From Clostridia bacterium (GTDB lineage: Bacteria; Bacillota; Clostridia; Lachnospirales; Cellulosilyticaceae), in the NCBI GenBank assembly GCA_029239755.1, contig JARBUI010000006.1:108664-172663 (forward strand): DNA of 64,000 bases, read 5' to 3'. Position numbers and translations under genes: made by a program. A model generated the notes under the pieces. That model saw only the letters and a program-made list of their open reading frames with translations. It was not told where the DNA came from and ran no database searches. Positions 56,885 through 64,000 of this stretch are shown in pieces; positions within the stretch are counted from its first letter, which is position 1; each line of letters begins with the position of its first letter.

Positions 56885-57653
56885 TGTTTTCCCTCTTTTC
56901 CTTGCCATAAATCTCATAGATCTCATCCGTATAAACCCCTTGGTCGTTATAAACCATGAGAGGCGGTTCTACCTTTAATTCTGGTCCTCCATTTTTTACA
57001 GCTTCAATTAACACCATCGTTGGTGACTTATCTGGCTTTGGATGAACAAACCTCATTCTTTTAGGCTCAATCTTATACTGTCTCATCAAACTTATGATAT
57101 CAACTAGTCTATGGGGTCTATGTATCATACATAGCTTTCCTCTGTCTTTTAGCATATAACTTGCTGCGATAATAATATCTTCTAACGTACAGGCAATCTC
57201 ATGCCTTGCCACCATAATAGAAGGATGTTCATTCTTAAGTCCTGCATGGCCTTTCATATATGGAGGATTAGTTGTTATAATATCAAACTCACCCTGCATA
57301 AAATGTTCTTTATAATTTTTGATATCAATATTTAAAAACCTTACACTTTCTTCTATATGATTAAGCTTTGAGGATCTTGTTGCCATCTCTACCATGTCTG
57401 GTTGTATGTCTATGCCCGTGTAATCCCCTTTTTGATAAGCCGCATGCATGAGTAGTGGGATAATCCCCGTACCTGTTCCAATATCTAATATTTTTTGAGA
57501 TGCTTTTATTACCTTTGCAAAATGTGCTAGGAGTATAGCATCAATCCCGAAGCAAAATACTTCGGGATTTTGTATAATCTTATATCCATTTCTCTCTAAA
57601 TCATCAATTCTCTCATTCGAGTTTGCTAAAGTCAAATCCTTGGAATTCATCAT
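56877..57653 (-). CDS. trmN6: tRNA1(Val) (adenine-N6)-methyltransferase, TrmN6 family
   Basis: A 258-residue SAM-dependent methyltransferase (YabB/YfiC group). Seen: ILDIGTGTGIIPLLM (SAM site) and the catalytic ITTNPPYMK (NPPY) motif. It overlaps yaaT by about 40 bases. Of several possible starts, the ATG at 57653 was chosen because AAGGA lies 7 bases upstream. Confidence 0.9.
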   Translation of the reverse strand: MMNSKDLTLANSNERIDDLERNGYKIIQNPEVFCFGIDAILLAHFAKVIKASQKILDIGTGTGIIPLLMHAAYQKGDYTGIDIQPDMVEMATRSSKLNHIEESVRFLNIDIKNYKEHFMQGEFDIITTNPPYMKGHAGLKNEHPSIMVARHEIACTLEDIIIAASYMLKDRGKLCMIHRPHRLVDIISLMRQYKIEPKRMRFVHPKPDKSPTMVLIEAVKNGGPELKVEPPLMVYNDQGVYTDEIYEIYGKEKRENNG

Positions 57654-58503
57654 CAACATGTCCTTCACAGCATTTTTTCTTTCTATTAACTATCTTTATG
57701 TCTTTACTTGCAAATACCATAGCTTCTTTTTCTTCTTTATCTTTTTCCTTTTTCTTAACAGCTACCTTGATCTGTTCTCTCAGTAAATTAACTGATAAAA
57801 CTTCACCTTTACCTTCTGGTGTGATAACCACATCTCCTACTTCTGGAAGCCTGTCCCTTACCTCTACGTAGCAATCTTGTTCATATTTTAAACAGCACAT
57901 AAGTCTGCCGCATATACCTGATATTTTAATAGGATTAAGTGAAAGACTTTGTTCTTTTGCCATTTTAATAGATACCGGCTGAAAATCTCCTAAAAAGCTA
58001 TTACAACAAAGGCTTCGGCCGCAAATACCCATGCCCCCGCACATTTTTGTTTCATCTCTTACACCTATTTGTCTAAGCTCTATACGTGTTTTAAAGATGG
58101 AGGCAAGCTCTTTTACAAGTTCTCTAAAGTCCACTCTCTCATAGGAAGTAAAGTAAAATAATACTTTATTGTTATCAAATGTATACTCAACATCTATAAG
58201 TTTCATATCTAGGTTATGTTTAATAATCTTTTCTTTGCATATATTAAAAGCTTCTTTTTCTTTTGCTTTGTTTTGTTCATATTTATCATCGTCTTCTTGA
58301 GTAGCAAGTCGTATGACTTTTTTAAGAGGCTGTATAACTTCTTCTGTCTTAATTTCTCTATTAGGAATAACTACTTCACCGTATTCTACACCTCTGGCTG
58401 TTTCTACTATAACGTGCTGTCCTTGCTCGTAGGCAGCATCTTCAGGATCAAAGTAATATACTTTGCCAGCACGCCTAAACCTTATACCTATTACGGTTAT
58501 CAT
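57613..58503 (-). CDS. yaaT: PSP1-domain protein YaaT/RicT
   Basis: A 296-residue protein with a PSP1 domain and many Cys in the C-terminal part of it (CGGMGICGRSLCCNSFL, SGICGRLMCCLKYEQDCY), which in B. subtilis RicT carry an iron-sulfur cluster. It acts in the RNase Y regulatory complex and in sporulation control. The gene starts 4 bases from the holB stop. Confidence 0.93.
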   Translation of the reverse strand: MITVIGIRFRRAGKVYYFDPEDAAYEQGQHVIVETARGVEYGEVVIPNREIKTEEVIQPLKKVIRLATQEDDDKYEQNKAKEKEAFNICKEKIIKHNLDMKLIDVEYTFDNNKVLFYFTSYERVDFRELVKELASIFKTRIELRQIGVRDETKMCGGMGICGRSLCCNSFLGDFQPVSIKMAKEQSLSLNPIKISGICGRLMCCLKYEQDCYVEVRDRLPEVGDVVITPEGKGEVLSVNLLREQIKVAVKKKEKDKEEKEAMVFASKDIKIVNRKKKCCEGHVDDEFQGFDFSKLE

Positions 58504-59489
58504 TTTTTTCTCTCCTTCAACTTCAGCAATAAGTTCTCTATTACAAATGTATGATATATATTTTGTTTAATATCGATTAAAGCACTTTTGATACATTCTA
58601 TATTGTCACTAATCTTATTATACGTTAATTTATGTGATGTGTCCAACAACAGTTTTTCGTGATCAATATAATATAAATCATTGGTTTTAGCTGATTTTAA
58701 TACCGCCGCATCAATATACCACAGCAACCAAAATTCTAAGATTTTCTCTATTATATCTTTTTGATCAGTAATATCTTTTACCAAATCGTACACTTCTATT
58801 AAATCTGCTCTCTCTAATCTTTCTAAATAAGAAATACTCTGCTTACGAAGTTCAAAATACTGGTCGTCTTCTAATATATCATTGATATGCCCAATGCTCC
58901 CGCCAGAAATTTTGAAAAGTATGTCCTTTTGTATTCCTTGTATGTTTTTATTATTTAAATAATACTCTATTTCATTTTTACTCAGAGGATTAAATCTAAC
59001 AGTAATACATCTTGATTTAATAGTCGGCAAAAGTCTTGCTGTATTCTCACAAATAAGAATAATAATTCCGTATTTAGGAGGATCTTCTATTGTCTTCAGC
59101 ATAGCATTTTGTCCCTCAATAGTAATTGTATCTGCTGCCTTTACAACAATTATTTTATGGTCAGACTGATAAGGCTTGGTATCCATTTCTCTTACAATAT
59201 TATTTCTTATGTTTTCTATCTTTGTAACCTTTGTATCTTTTTCAATGGTAATAAGGTCTGGATGATTACCTGTTTCAATCATATGGCATGCCTTGCACAC
59301 ATTACATGGCTTGTCCTCATCTTTACTTTCACATAAGATAAGCTTGGCCAGTTCCACTGCAAAGGTATTTTTTCCTACTCCATAAGAACCTTCAAATATA
59401 TAGCTATGGGATAATTTATGTTTATCTATTGTTTTTAAAAAGTATTCCTTAGCATCTTCATTACCTATAATATTTTGAAACGCTCTCAT
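58500..59489 (-). CDS. holB: DNA polymerase III subunit delta'
   Basis: A 329-residue clamp-loader subunit (AAA+ fold). Seen: EGSYGVGKNTFAVELAK (Walker A with Asn before Thr), a zinc module with CNVCKACHMIETGNHPD, NAMLKTIEDPP and the SRC motif (IKSRCITVRF). Overlaps yaaT by 4 bases. Confidence 0.93.
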   Translation of the reverse strand: MRAFQNIIGNEDAKEYFLKTIDKHKLSHSYIFEGSYGVGKNTFAVELAKLILCESKDEDKPCNVCKACHMIETGNHPDLITIEKDTKVTKIENIRNNIVREMDTKPYQSDHKIIVVKAADTITIEGQNAMLKTIEDPPKYGIIILICENTARLLPTIKSRCITVRFNPLSKNEIEYYLNNKNIQGIQKDILFKISGGSIGHINDILEDDQYFELRKQSISYLERLERADLIEVYDLVKDITDQKDIIEKILEFWLLWYIDAAVLKSAKTNDLYYIDHEKLLLDTSHKLTYNKISDNIECIKSALIDIKQNIYHTFVIENLLLKLKERKK

Positions 59490-59623
59490 CTTATCTCCTT
59501 AATTATTATCTAATCTTGTTTTTTATATACTTATCTCTTAATGGTACTATAGATTATATAAGCCCATTTTAAAAAATTCGAACCTTCCTAGCTCACAAGA
59601 CGAACTTTCCTATTTTATAATAA

Positions 59624-59649
59624 AAATGTTCGTGATTACACGAACATTT
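59624..59649 (-). terminator. Hairpin at the end of yaaR
   Basis: A perfect 11-bp stem (59624-59634 with 59639-59649) with loop of four; on the minus strand it is followed by TTATT. It overlaps the yaaR stop codon. Confidence 0.65.
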
Positions 59650-60094
59650 AAGTAGCAATATCCAGAAGCAGTCCTTGTATTTCTCCCACTCTATCTAGTA
59701 TATCCATTTGATTTTTTTCTGATTTTATAAGTTCTTTAGCAAGTTCATCTAATTTCTCATTGACCACTCTTACAATACCATAAACTCTGTGTCTGCCTCT
59801 TTTATCTAAGAAGTTATCCCTAGAAAATTTATGAGAATTAACAACTACCTCATTTATGAAGGTTGAGATCATTCCTCTATAGGCCTTTAAGTCCCTGATA
59901 TCCATATGCTCAGATAGTTTATTCCCTTGTTCAGTAATCTTTTGTACCATTTCTTTTATTTTATCTTGAAGTTCAGATTCTCCTATTTGGCTAAGCAGAG
60001 TAAATTTGAACCCTTTATCTACCTTAATATCTTGGGAATTAGGCAACTCTCTTAAAGTAGGCATCTGTATATTATTAACTTGAATATTAGCCAT
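59648..60094 (-). CDS. yaaR: YaaR family protein (DUF327)
   Basis: A 148-residue helical protein, conserved in the position between tmk and holB of Firmicutes. Seen: MQKITEQGNKLSEHMDIRDLKAYRGMISTFINEVV and FLDKRGRHRVYGIVRVVNEKLDELAKELI, both typical. Its function is unsettled. The start follows AGAAGGGGG. Confidence 0.9.
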   Translation of the reverse strand: MANIQVNNIQMPTLRELPNSQDIKVDKGFKFTLLSQIGESELQDKIKEMVQKITEQGNKLSEHMDIRDLKAYRGMISTFINEVVVNSHKFSRDNFLDKRGRHRVYGIVRVVNEKLDELAKELIKSEKNQMDILDRVGEIQGLLLDIAT

Positions 60095-60206
60095 AATAAT
60101 CCCCCTTCTGCATATTTTTTACGCTTATATTGATAGTAGATTTATAGGTAATACCTTTATTTTAAAGGAATATAATCTTTAATGCAAGGATGAGTCTATC
60201 ACTTTA

Positions 60207-60890
60207 TTAACCATTTATAACTTTTAAAACATGTTTGTAAATCTCTTCATGTATTTCATTAATACTTCTAAGCTTATTATACGCTGTACATTCCACTTTT
60301 ACCCAGTTATACTTATTTGCTACTTCTAGTGCATTATGATAAGAACTAGTAAGATAGCCTATGTTACTTTCATGAATATCCTTTTCTTTAGAACCTGTAA
60401 ATTTATTATCTCTGTCCTTCATAAGCTCTATGCTATGCTCAACAGGCATGTCTAAAAAGATCACACAGTCTGGAACTGGAAGCTTATATAAGCTAAACTC
60501 ATAATCCCATAGCCACTCTAAAAAAGCATTTCTTTCATTATTATCTTTTATCTTACATGCTTGGTGAACCATATTAGATGTCGTATATCTGTCTGCTATA
60601 ATGATTCCTCCATCTTTGTAAAATGATTCCCATTCTGTTTTATATGAAGCATATCTATCTGCGGCAAAAAATGTAGATGCAACATATGCATCTACGTCAT
60701 TTGGATTTGTCCCAAATCTTCCGTTTAAATACATCTTTACGAGTGCTGCTGACTCTGAACGATAGTTAGGATACTCAACCTTTTGAATAGCATAACCCTC
60801 ATCTAAAAGCCTGTCATATAGCTTTTTTGCTTGTGTAGCCTTACCACTCGCATCAGAGCCGCTTTCAATTGTAATTACTTTTCCGTTCAT
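60207..60890 (-). CDS. tmk: Thymidylate kinase family protein
   Basis: A 227-residue kinase that phosphorylates dTMP. Seen: the P-loop GSDASGKATQAKKL, the DRYTTSNMVHQ catalytic region and the LID-type stretch KFTGSKEKDIH. In the usual P-loop GxxGxGKS/T the second G is A-S (DASGKAT), a known variation. ATG at 60890 follows TGGAGG. Context is the yaaO-tmk-yaaR group. Confidence 0.9.
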   Translation of the reverse strand: MNGKVITIESGSDASGKATQAKKLYDRLLDEGYAIQKVEYPNYRSESAALVKMYLNGRFGTNPNDVDAYVASTFFAADRYASYKTEWESFYKDGGIIIADRYTTSNMVHQACKIKDNNERNAFLEWLWDYEFSLYKLPVPDCVIFLDMPVEHSIELMKDRDNKFTGSKEKDIHESNIGYLTSSYHNALEVANKYNWVKVECTAYNKLRSINEIHEEIYKHVLKVING

Positions 60891-60911
60891 TTTGTCCTCC
60901 ATTAAGTGAGT

Positions 60912-62318
60912 TTAATCTTCTTTAACAACCTCTATTAAAATACTGGCTTCTAGCAACCTAATACCTTGAAGTTTTTCTTTAAGTTCATAGATTAACTGAA
61001 TGTATTCATTCTTTAATCTTTCTCCTATACATATAACAGGAATACCAGGAGGATAAAGAATAATAGCATTTGCTGCTATTTTACCCTCACATCTATTAAT
61101 CGGCAGCCATTCTTTTTCTGCATGATAAACTTGCCTTGGATTTCTGCCTTCAGTGATTTCATGGTTAATAACATAATCTAGCTGATTATCATAATTCTTG
61201 TATTCTAAATTACAATCAATAGCTATAAGCGCATCTTCTAGTGCAGACAATGTATCTTTATTATCAGCCATTGTTGTTATAACAATAATATGCGTACTAA
61301 GAGCCGCTTCTACCACTATATCATATTGATCATCTAACATTTCAGCCAGCCTATACCCATCAATATTCGTGTGCATTGTAGAAATAAGTATTTTACTTAT
61401 ATCATACTTTGCGCTAGGCTTTTCTATTAACTTTAATCTCTTTAACCTTTTTAGACTTTCTCTTGTACAAATAAGATAATTTATATACTCTTCTTTTATT
61501 ATTTGTTTGTGGTCTAAAATATAACATCTTATATAGTCCATTAATCCCATTATTATATATGACGGACTGCTTGTTTGTATCATTCTTAACGCTGATAACA
61601 CTTTTTTGTAATCTACTCTATCTGAACATATATGACAAAGGGCACTTTGTGTGAGTGCTGGCAAAGTTTTATGCATACTATTTATTACGATATCTGCTCC
61701 TAGTTGTATGCTGCTTATTGGAAATTTATCTCCTATTATAAAGTGTGCGCCATGGGCCTCATCGACGATAAGTATCTTTTCATGGGCATGTACTACTTGA
61801 GCTATTTCCTTAATATCAGATACAATTCCCTCATATGTAGGGCTCACAATGATAACCCCTTTTACATCTGGATAGGTTACTAAAGCCTCTTTAATATCCT
61901 CTGCAGTTATCCCGCCTAATATATGATCTTCTTGTAAGTACTTAGGACTTACATAAATAGGTTCAGCCCCTGATAGAGCTAAGGCGTTCCAGACACTATG
62001 ATGACAATTTCTAGCTACAATTATTTTGTCATTATCTTTACAAACTGCTAAAATACTGGCAAGTATTCCTGCCGTGGATCCATTTGTGAGAAATAATGTT
62101 TCTTTAGCCCCATAAAAGTCTGCCATCAGCCCCATAGCCTGTTTGATAATACCTTTAGCATCATAAAGATTATCCATTCCTATAACTTCCGTATTATCTA
62201 ATAAAGATAAGTTAATTTTATCAATGTCCGCTGAAGTGCCAAATTTATGACCTGGCATATGAAAAGATAATTTAGATGAGCTGTATTGCATAAGTTTATT
62301 GTATAAAGGCGAACTCAT
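60912..62318 (-). CDS. Orn/Lys/Arg decarboxylase family protein (YaaO/SpeA-like)
   Basis: A 468-residue PLP-dependent decarboxylase. Seen: SFHMPGHKFG, TNGSTAGILASILAVC, IVDEAHGAHF and the PLP-binding Lys in NSMHKTLPALTQSA. In Firmicutes this fold includes arginine decarboxylase SpeA and lysine decarboxylase YaaO; the product would be agmatine or cadaverine, polyamines that could connect with the putrescine genes in this window. ATG at 62318 after AGGAAAGAG; the longer frame has no site. Confidence 0.9.
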   Translation of the reverse strand: MSSPLYNKLMQYSSSKLSFHMPGHKFGTSADIDKINLSLLDNTEVIGMDNLYDAKGIIKQAMGLMADFYGAKETLFLTNGSTAGILASILAVCKDNDKIIVARNCHHSVWNALALSGAEPIYVSPKYLQEDHILGGITAEDIKEALVTYPDVKGVIIVSPTYEGIVSDIKEIAQVVHAHEKILIVDEAHGAHFIIGDKFPISSIQLGADIVINSMHKTLPALTQSALCHICSDRVDYKKVLSALRMIQTSSPSYIIMGLMDYIRCYILDHKQIIKEEYINYLICTRESLKRLKRLKLIEKPSAKYDISKILISTMHTNIDGYRLAEMLDDQYDIVVEAALSTHIIVITTMADNKDTLSALEDALIAIDCNLEYKNYDNQLDYVINHEITEGRNPRQVYHAEKEWLPINRCEGKIAANAIILYPPGIPVICIGERLKNEYIQLIYELKEKLQGIRLLEASILIEVVKED

Positions 62319-62391
62319 CTTCTCACTCTTTCCTATAATAAATAATATCTTATAATCTACTATAAGTTTACATGAATATAGCCTCAAATTC

Positions 62392-62422
62392 AATAAAAGG
62401 CTGATTTATTCAGCCTTTTATT
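62392..62422. terminator. Terminator between the 62444 gene and the decarboxylase gene
   Basis: A perfect 13-bp stem (62392-62404 with 62410-62422), five-base loop. On the minus strand T-rich sequence follows. Confidence 0.8.
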
Positions 62423-62443
62423 TTGAAAGTCATATTTATATTA

Positions 62444-62761
62444 TTATTCTATATCAATGGCTGAGGATACAATAATTTGTTTAGCCGTATTATAAAATGC
62501 ATTTGTAAGATCTGCTTCGTTTTGTATATGGTATTCACATAGCCTATTAAATTCTTTTTCTAACCGCTCTCTGCTTTCTTCATATAAACTTTTATCAATG
62601 CACTCCTTACTATATTCTTTAATAATATCAGAATATCTATCAGGATTTTCTTTAAAGTCTTGAATATTTATTGATCTGCTGCGTAAAAAATTATAAACTT
62701 TATCTGATTCCCTAGCTGCATTTTGAGCTCTTTTAAGTATATTATATTCTATGTGTTGCAT
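62444..62761 (-). CDS. Hypothetical protein
   Basis: A 105-residue all-helical, charged protein without known motif. Three in-frame ATGs exist; the one at 62761 is chosen because AGAGGAG precedes it. The longer versions start at 62782 or 62803. Flanked by two terminators, so it is expressed on its own. Confidence 0.6.
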   Translation of the reverse strand: MQHIEYNILKRAQNAARESDKVYNFLRSRSINIQDFKENPDRYSDIIKEYSKECIDKSLYEESRERLEKEFNRLCEYHIQNEADLTNAFYNTAKQIIVSSAIDIE

Positions 62762-62862
62762 GTTTCTTACCACTCCTCTCATATTCCTACTTATTATATT
62801 CATTGTATTTTTTACTTATTCTTATTAGTGTTAATCATTTCTAACAAAATAATACACAAAAA

Positions 62863-62883
62863 AAGCAGGCTGCTTACCTGCTT
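62863..62883 (-). terminator. Terminator after greA
   Basis: On the minus strand a 7-bp stem AAGCAGG/CCTGCTT with seven-base loop is followed by seven T residues, 8 bases after the greA stop codon. Confidence 0.85.
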
Positions 62884-62890
62884 ATAAAGC

Positions 62891-63358
62891 TTATTCATTT
62901 ACTATTTGTTCTATACAAATGGTGTAATCACCATCTGGTGAACTTACTGTAACCTTATCTCCAACCTTTTTCTTATAAATAGCCTTACCAAGTGGTGATT
63001 CAATACTTACTTTATTATGGATAGCATCTGTTTCTACAGTTGTAACCATCATATATTCTGCAGTGAAATCATCTTCTATAAATTTAACTGTTATAACTTT
63101 TCCTAATCCTACTTCCTCTGGATTTGTGGTATCGGTTATAATCTTTCCAGTCTTTATCATTCTTTCAAGATAACGTATTCTTCCTTCGTTTCTGCTGCGT
63201 TCTCTTTTTGCCGCTTTATATTCATAGTTTTCACTAAGGTCTCCGTGCGCTCTAGCTTCTTTAAGGTCTTCATTAATTTCCTTACGCGTAAATACTTTAC
63301 GGTATTCAATTTCTTCTTTTAATTTTTTAACATCTTGTTCTGTAAGAAAATTATTCAT
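62891..63358 (-). CDS. greA: Transcription elongation factor GreA
   Basis: A 155-residue factor that rescues backtracked RNA polymerase. N-terminal coiled coil (1-75) with the acidic tip DLSENYEYKAAKRER, then the C-terminal domain with SIESPLGKAIYKKKVGDKV. Single gene. Confidence 0.95.
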   Translation of the reverse strand: MNNFLTEQDVKKLKEEIEYRKVFTRKEINEDLKEARAHGDLSENYEYKAAKRERSRNEGRIRYLERMIKTGKIITDTTNPEEVGLGKVITVKFIEDDFTAEYMMVTTVETDAIHNKVSIESPLGKAIYKKKVGDKVTVSSPDGDYTICIEQIVNE

Positions 63359-63465
63359 ACTCGTTTAACCCATCCTTACTTTATATATTTTATTTATTAA
63401 TTTCCTTAATATACAATTATAAACTAATACATAGGTTTTTACACACTTTTTAAGTAATAAAAAAA

Positions 63466-63498
63466 GCCCTGCAACTAATGATGTCATTAGTCATAGGA
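63466..63498 (-). terminator. Terminator of the six-gene tRNA operon
   Basis: On the minus strand an outer stem CCT/AGG and an inner stem ACTAATG/CATTAGT (with 4-base loop) are followed by seven T residues. It lies 12 bases after tRNA-Lys. Confidence 0.75.
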
Positions 63499-63509
63499 CA
63501 TTTTATTAA

Positions 63510-63582
63510 TGAGCCACCCGGGATTCGAACCCGGGACCACTTGATTAAAAGTCAAGTGCTCTACCAACTGAGCTAGTGACCC
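63510..63582 (-). tRNA. tRNA-Lys (anticodon TTT)
   Basis: A 73-base tRNA: acceptor GGGTCAC/GTGGCTC, anticodon loop CTTTTAA (TTT). Last gene of the tRNA operon. CCA not encoded. Confidence 0.95.
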
Positions 63583-63590
63583 ATGCTAAA

Positions 63591-63663
<73 letters not shown>

Positions 63664-63667
63664 ATAA

Positions 63668-63744
<77 letters not shown>

Positions 63745-63763
63745 ATATTAAATTAGGTAAATA

Positions 63764-63844
63764 TGGAGGGAGAAGGATTCGAACCTTCGAAACTATCGTA
63801 ACAGATTTACAGTCTGCCCCCTTTGGCCACTCGGGAATCCCTCC
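63764..63844 (-). tRNA. tRNA-Tyr (anticodon GTA)
   Basis: An 81-base class-II tRNA: acceptor GGAGGGA/TCCCTCC, anticodon loop CTGTAAA (GTA), long variable arm. CCA not encoded. Confidence 0.95.
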
Positions 63845-63850
63845 ATATAA

Positions 63851-63923
<73 letters not shown>

Positions 63924-63926
63924 GTA

Positions 63927-63999
63927 TGGTCGCTATAGGGCTCGAACCTATGACCCTCTGCTTGTAAGGCAGATGCTCTCCCAGCTGAGCTAAGCGACC
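63927..63999 (-). tRNA. tRNA-Val (anticodon TAC)
   Basis: A 73-base tRNA: acceptor GGTCGCT/AGCGACC, anticodon loop CTTACAA (TAC). First gene of the operon visible in this window; more tRNAs may lie beyond its end. Confidence 0.95.
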
Positions 64000-64000
64000 A

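Overview
The window is AT-rich DNA from a low-GC Gram-positive anaerobe, most likely class Clostridia (Lachnospirales/Cellulosilyticum-like; this placement is an inference). Supporting signs are strong AGGAGG ribosome binding sites, the Firmicutes gene order yaaO-tmk-yaaR-holB-yaaT-trmN6-rsmI near the right end, OpuB/OpuC-type osmoprotectant transport, an SLH-domain protein, and an oxygen-independent metabolic gene set.

Region by region: (1) 1-1520: the 3' part of a triosephosphate-isomerase family gene, facing a DeoR-type regulator across a shared terminator. (2) 1780-9600: a putrescine/spermidine uptake and breakdown operon: P-II signalling protein, potA, potB, potC, potD, an aldehyde dehydrogenase and putrescine aminotransferase. 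A consensus promoter runs straight into an intrinsic terminator ahead of the P-II gene, a second terminator lies ahead of potA, and repeat elements split the last two genes. (3) 9600-14000: two unknown single-pass membrane proteins, a chemotaxis-type signalling protein fused to a sugar-binding-protein domain, and a Ybak/ProX tRNA-editing protein. (4) 14110-24067: a complete [NiFe] hydrogenase operon. It opens with an unusual protein in which two cytochrome-b5-like domains flank a collagen-like Gly-X-Y tract, followed by small and large subunits, the maturation protease and hypA-B-F-C-D-E. The small subunit has Glu where the second Cys of the proximal-cluster CxxC is normally found. This locus is the most novel part of the window.

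(5) 24153-33638: a minus-strand accessory stretch: SanA/YdcF-like protein, SLH protein, then small hypothetical, membrane, HEAT-repeat, YcxB-like and DUF6584-like proteins plus one broken gene. The make-up resembles an array of immunity-type genes without a visible toxin. (6) 34018-40600: tRNA-Ser and tRNA-Leu, a DUF805 protein, a two-component system and an FtsX/MacB-type ABC exporter. (7) 40622-44890: an osmoprotectant ABC transporter operon with a divergently sited operator and a BusR-like GntR/RCK_C repressor, suggesting control by cyclic di-AMP. (8) 44917-55900: hybrid histidine kinase, tRNA-Gln/tRNA-Gly, MarR regulator with chromate transporter, tRNA-Ser, DEAD-box helicase, pentapeptide-repeat protein, EEP-family hydrolase, and a methyl-accepting chemotaxis protein with two small unknown genes around it. 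(9) 56033-63358: conserved housekeeping cluster (rsmI, trmN6, yaaT, holB, yaaR, tmk, Orn/Lys/Arg decarboxylase, greA). (10) 63510-63999: a six-gene tRNA operon (Val, Thr, Tyr, fMet, Phe, Lys in transcription order).

All identifications rest on reading motifs by eye; no database search was run.
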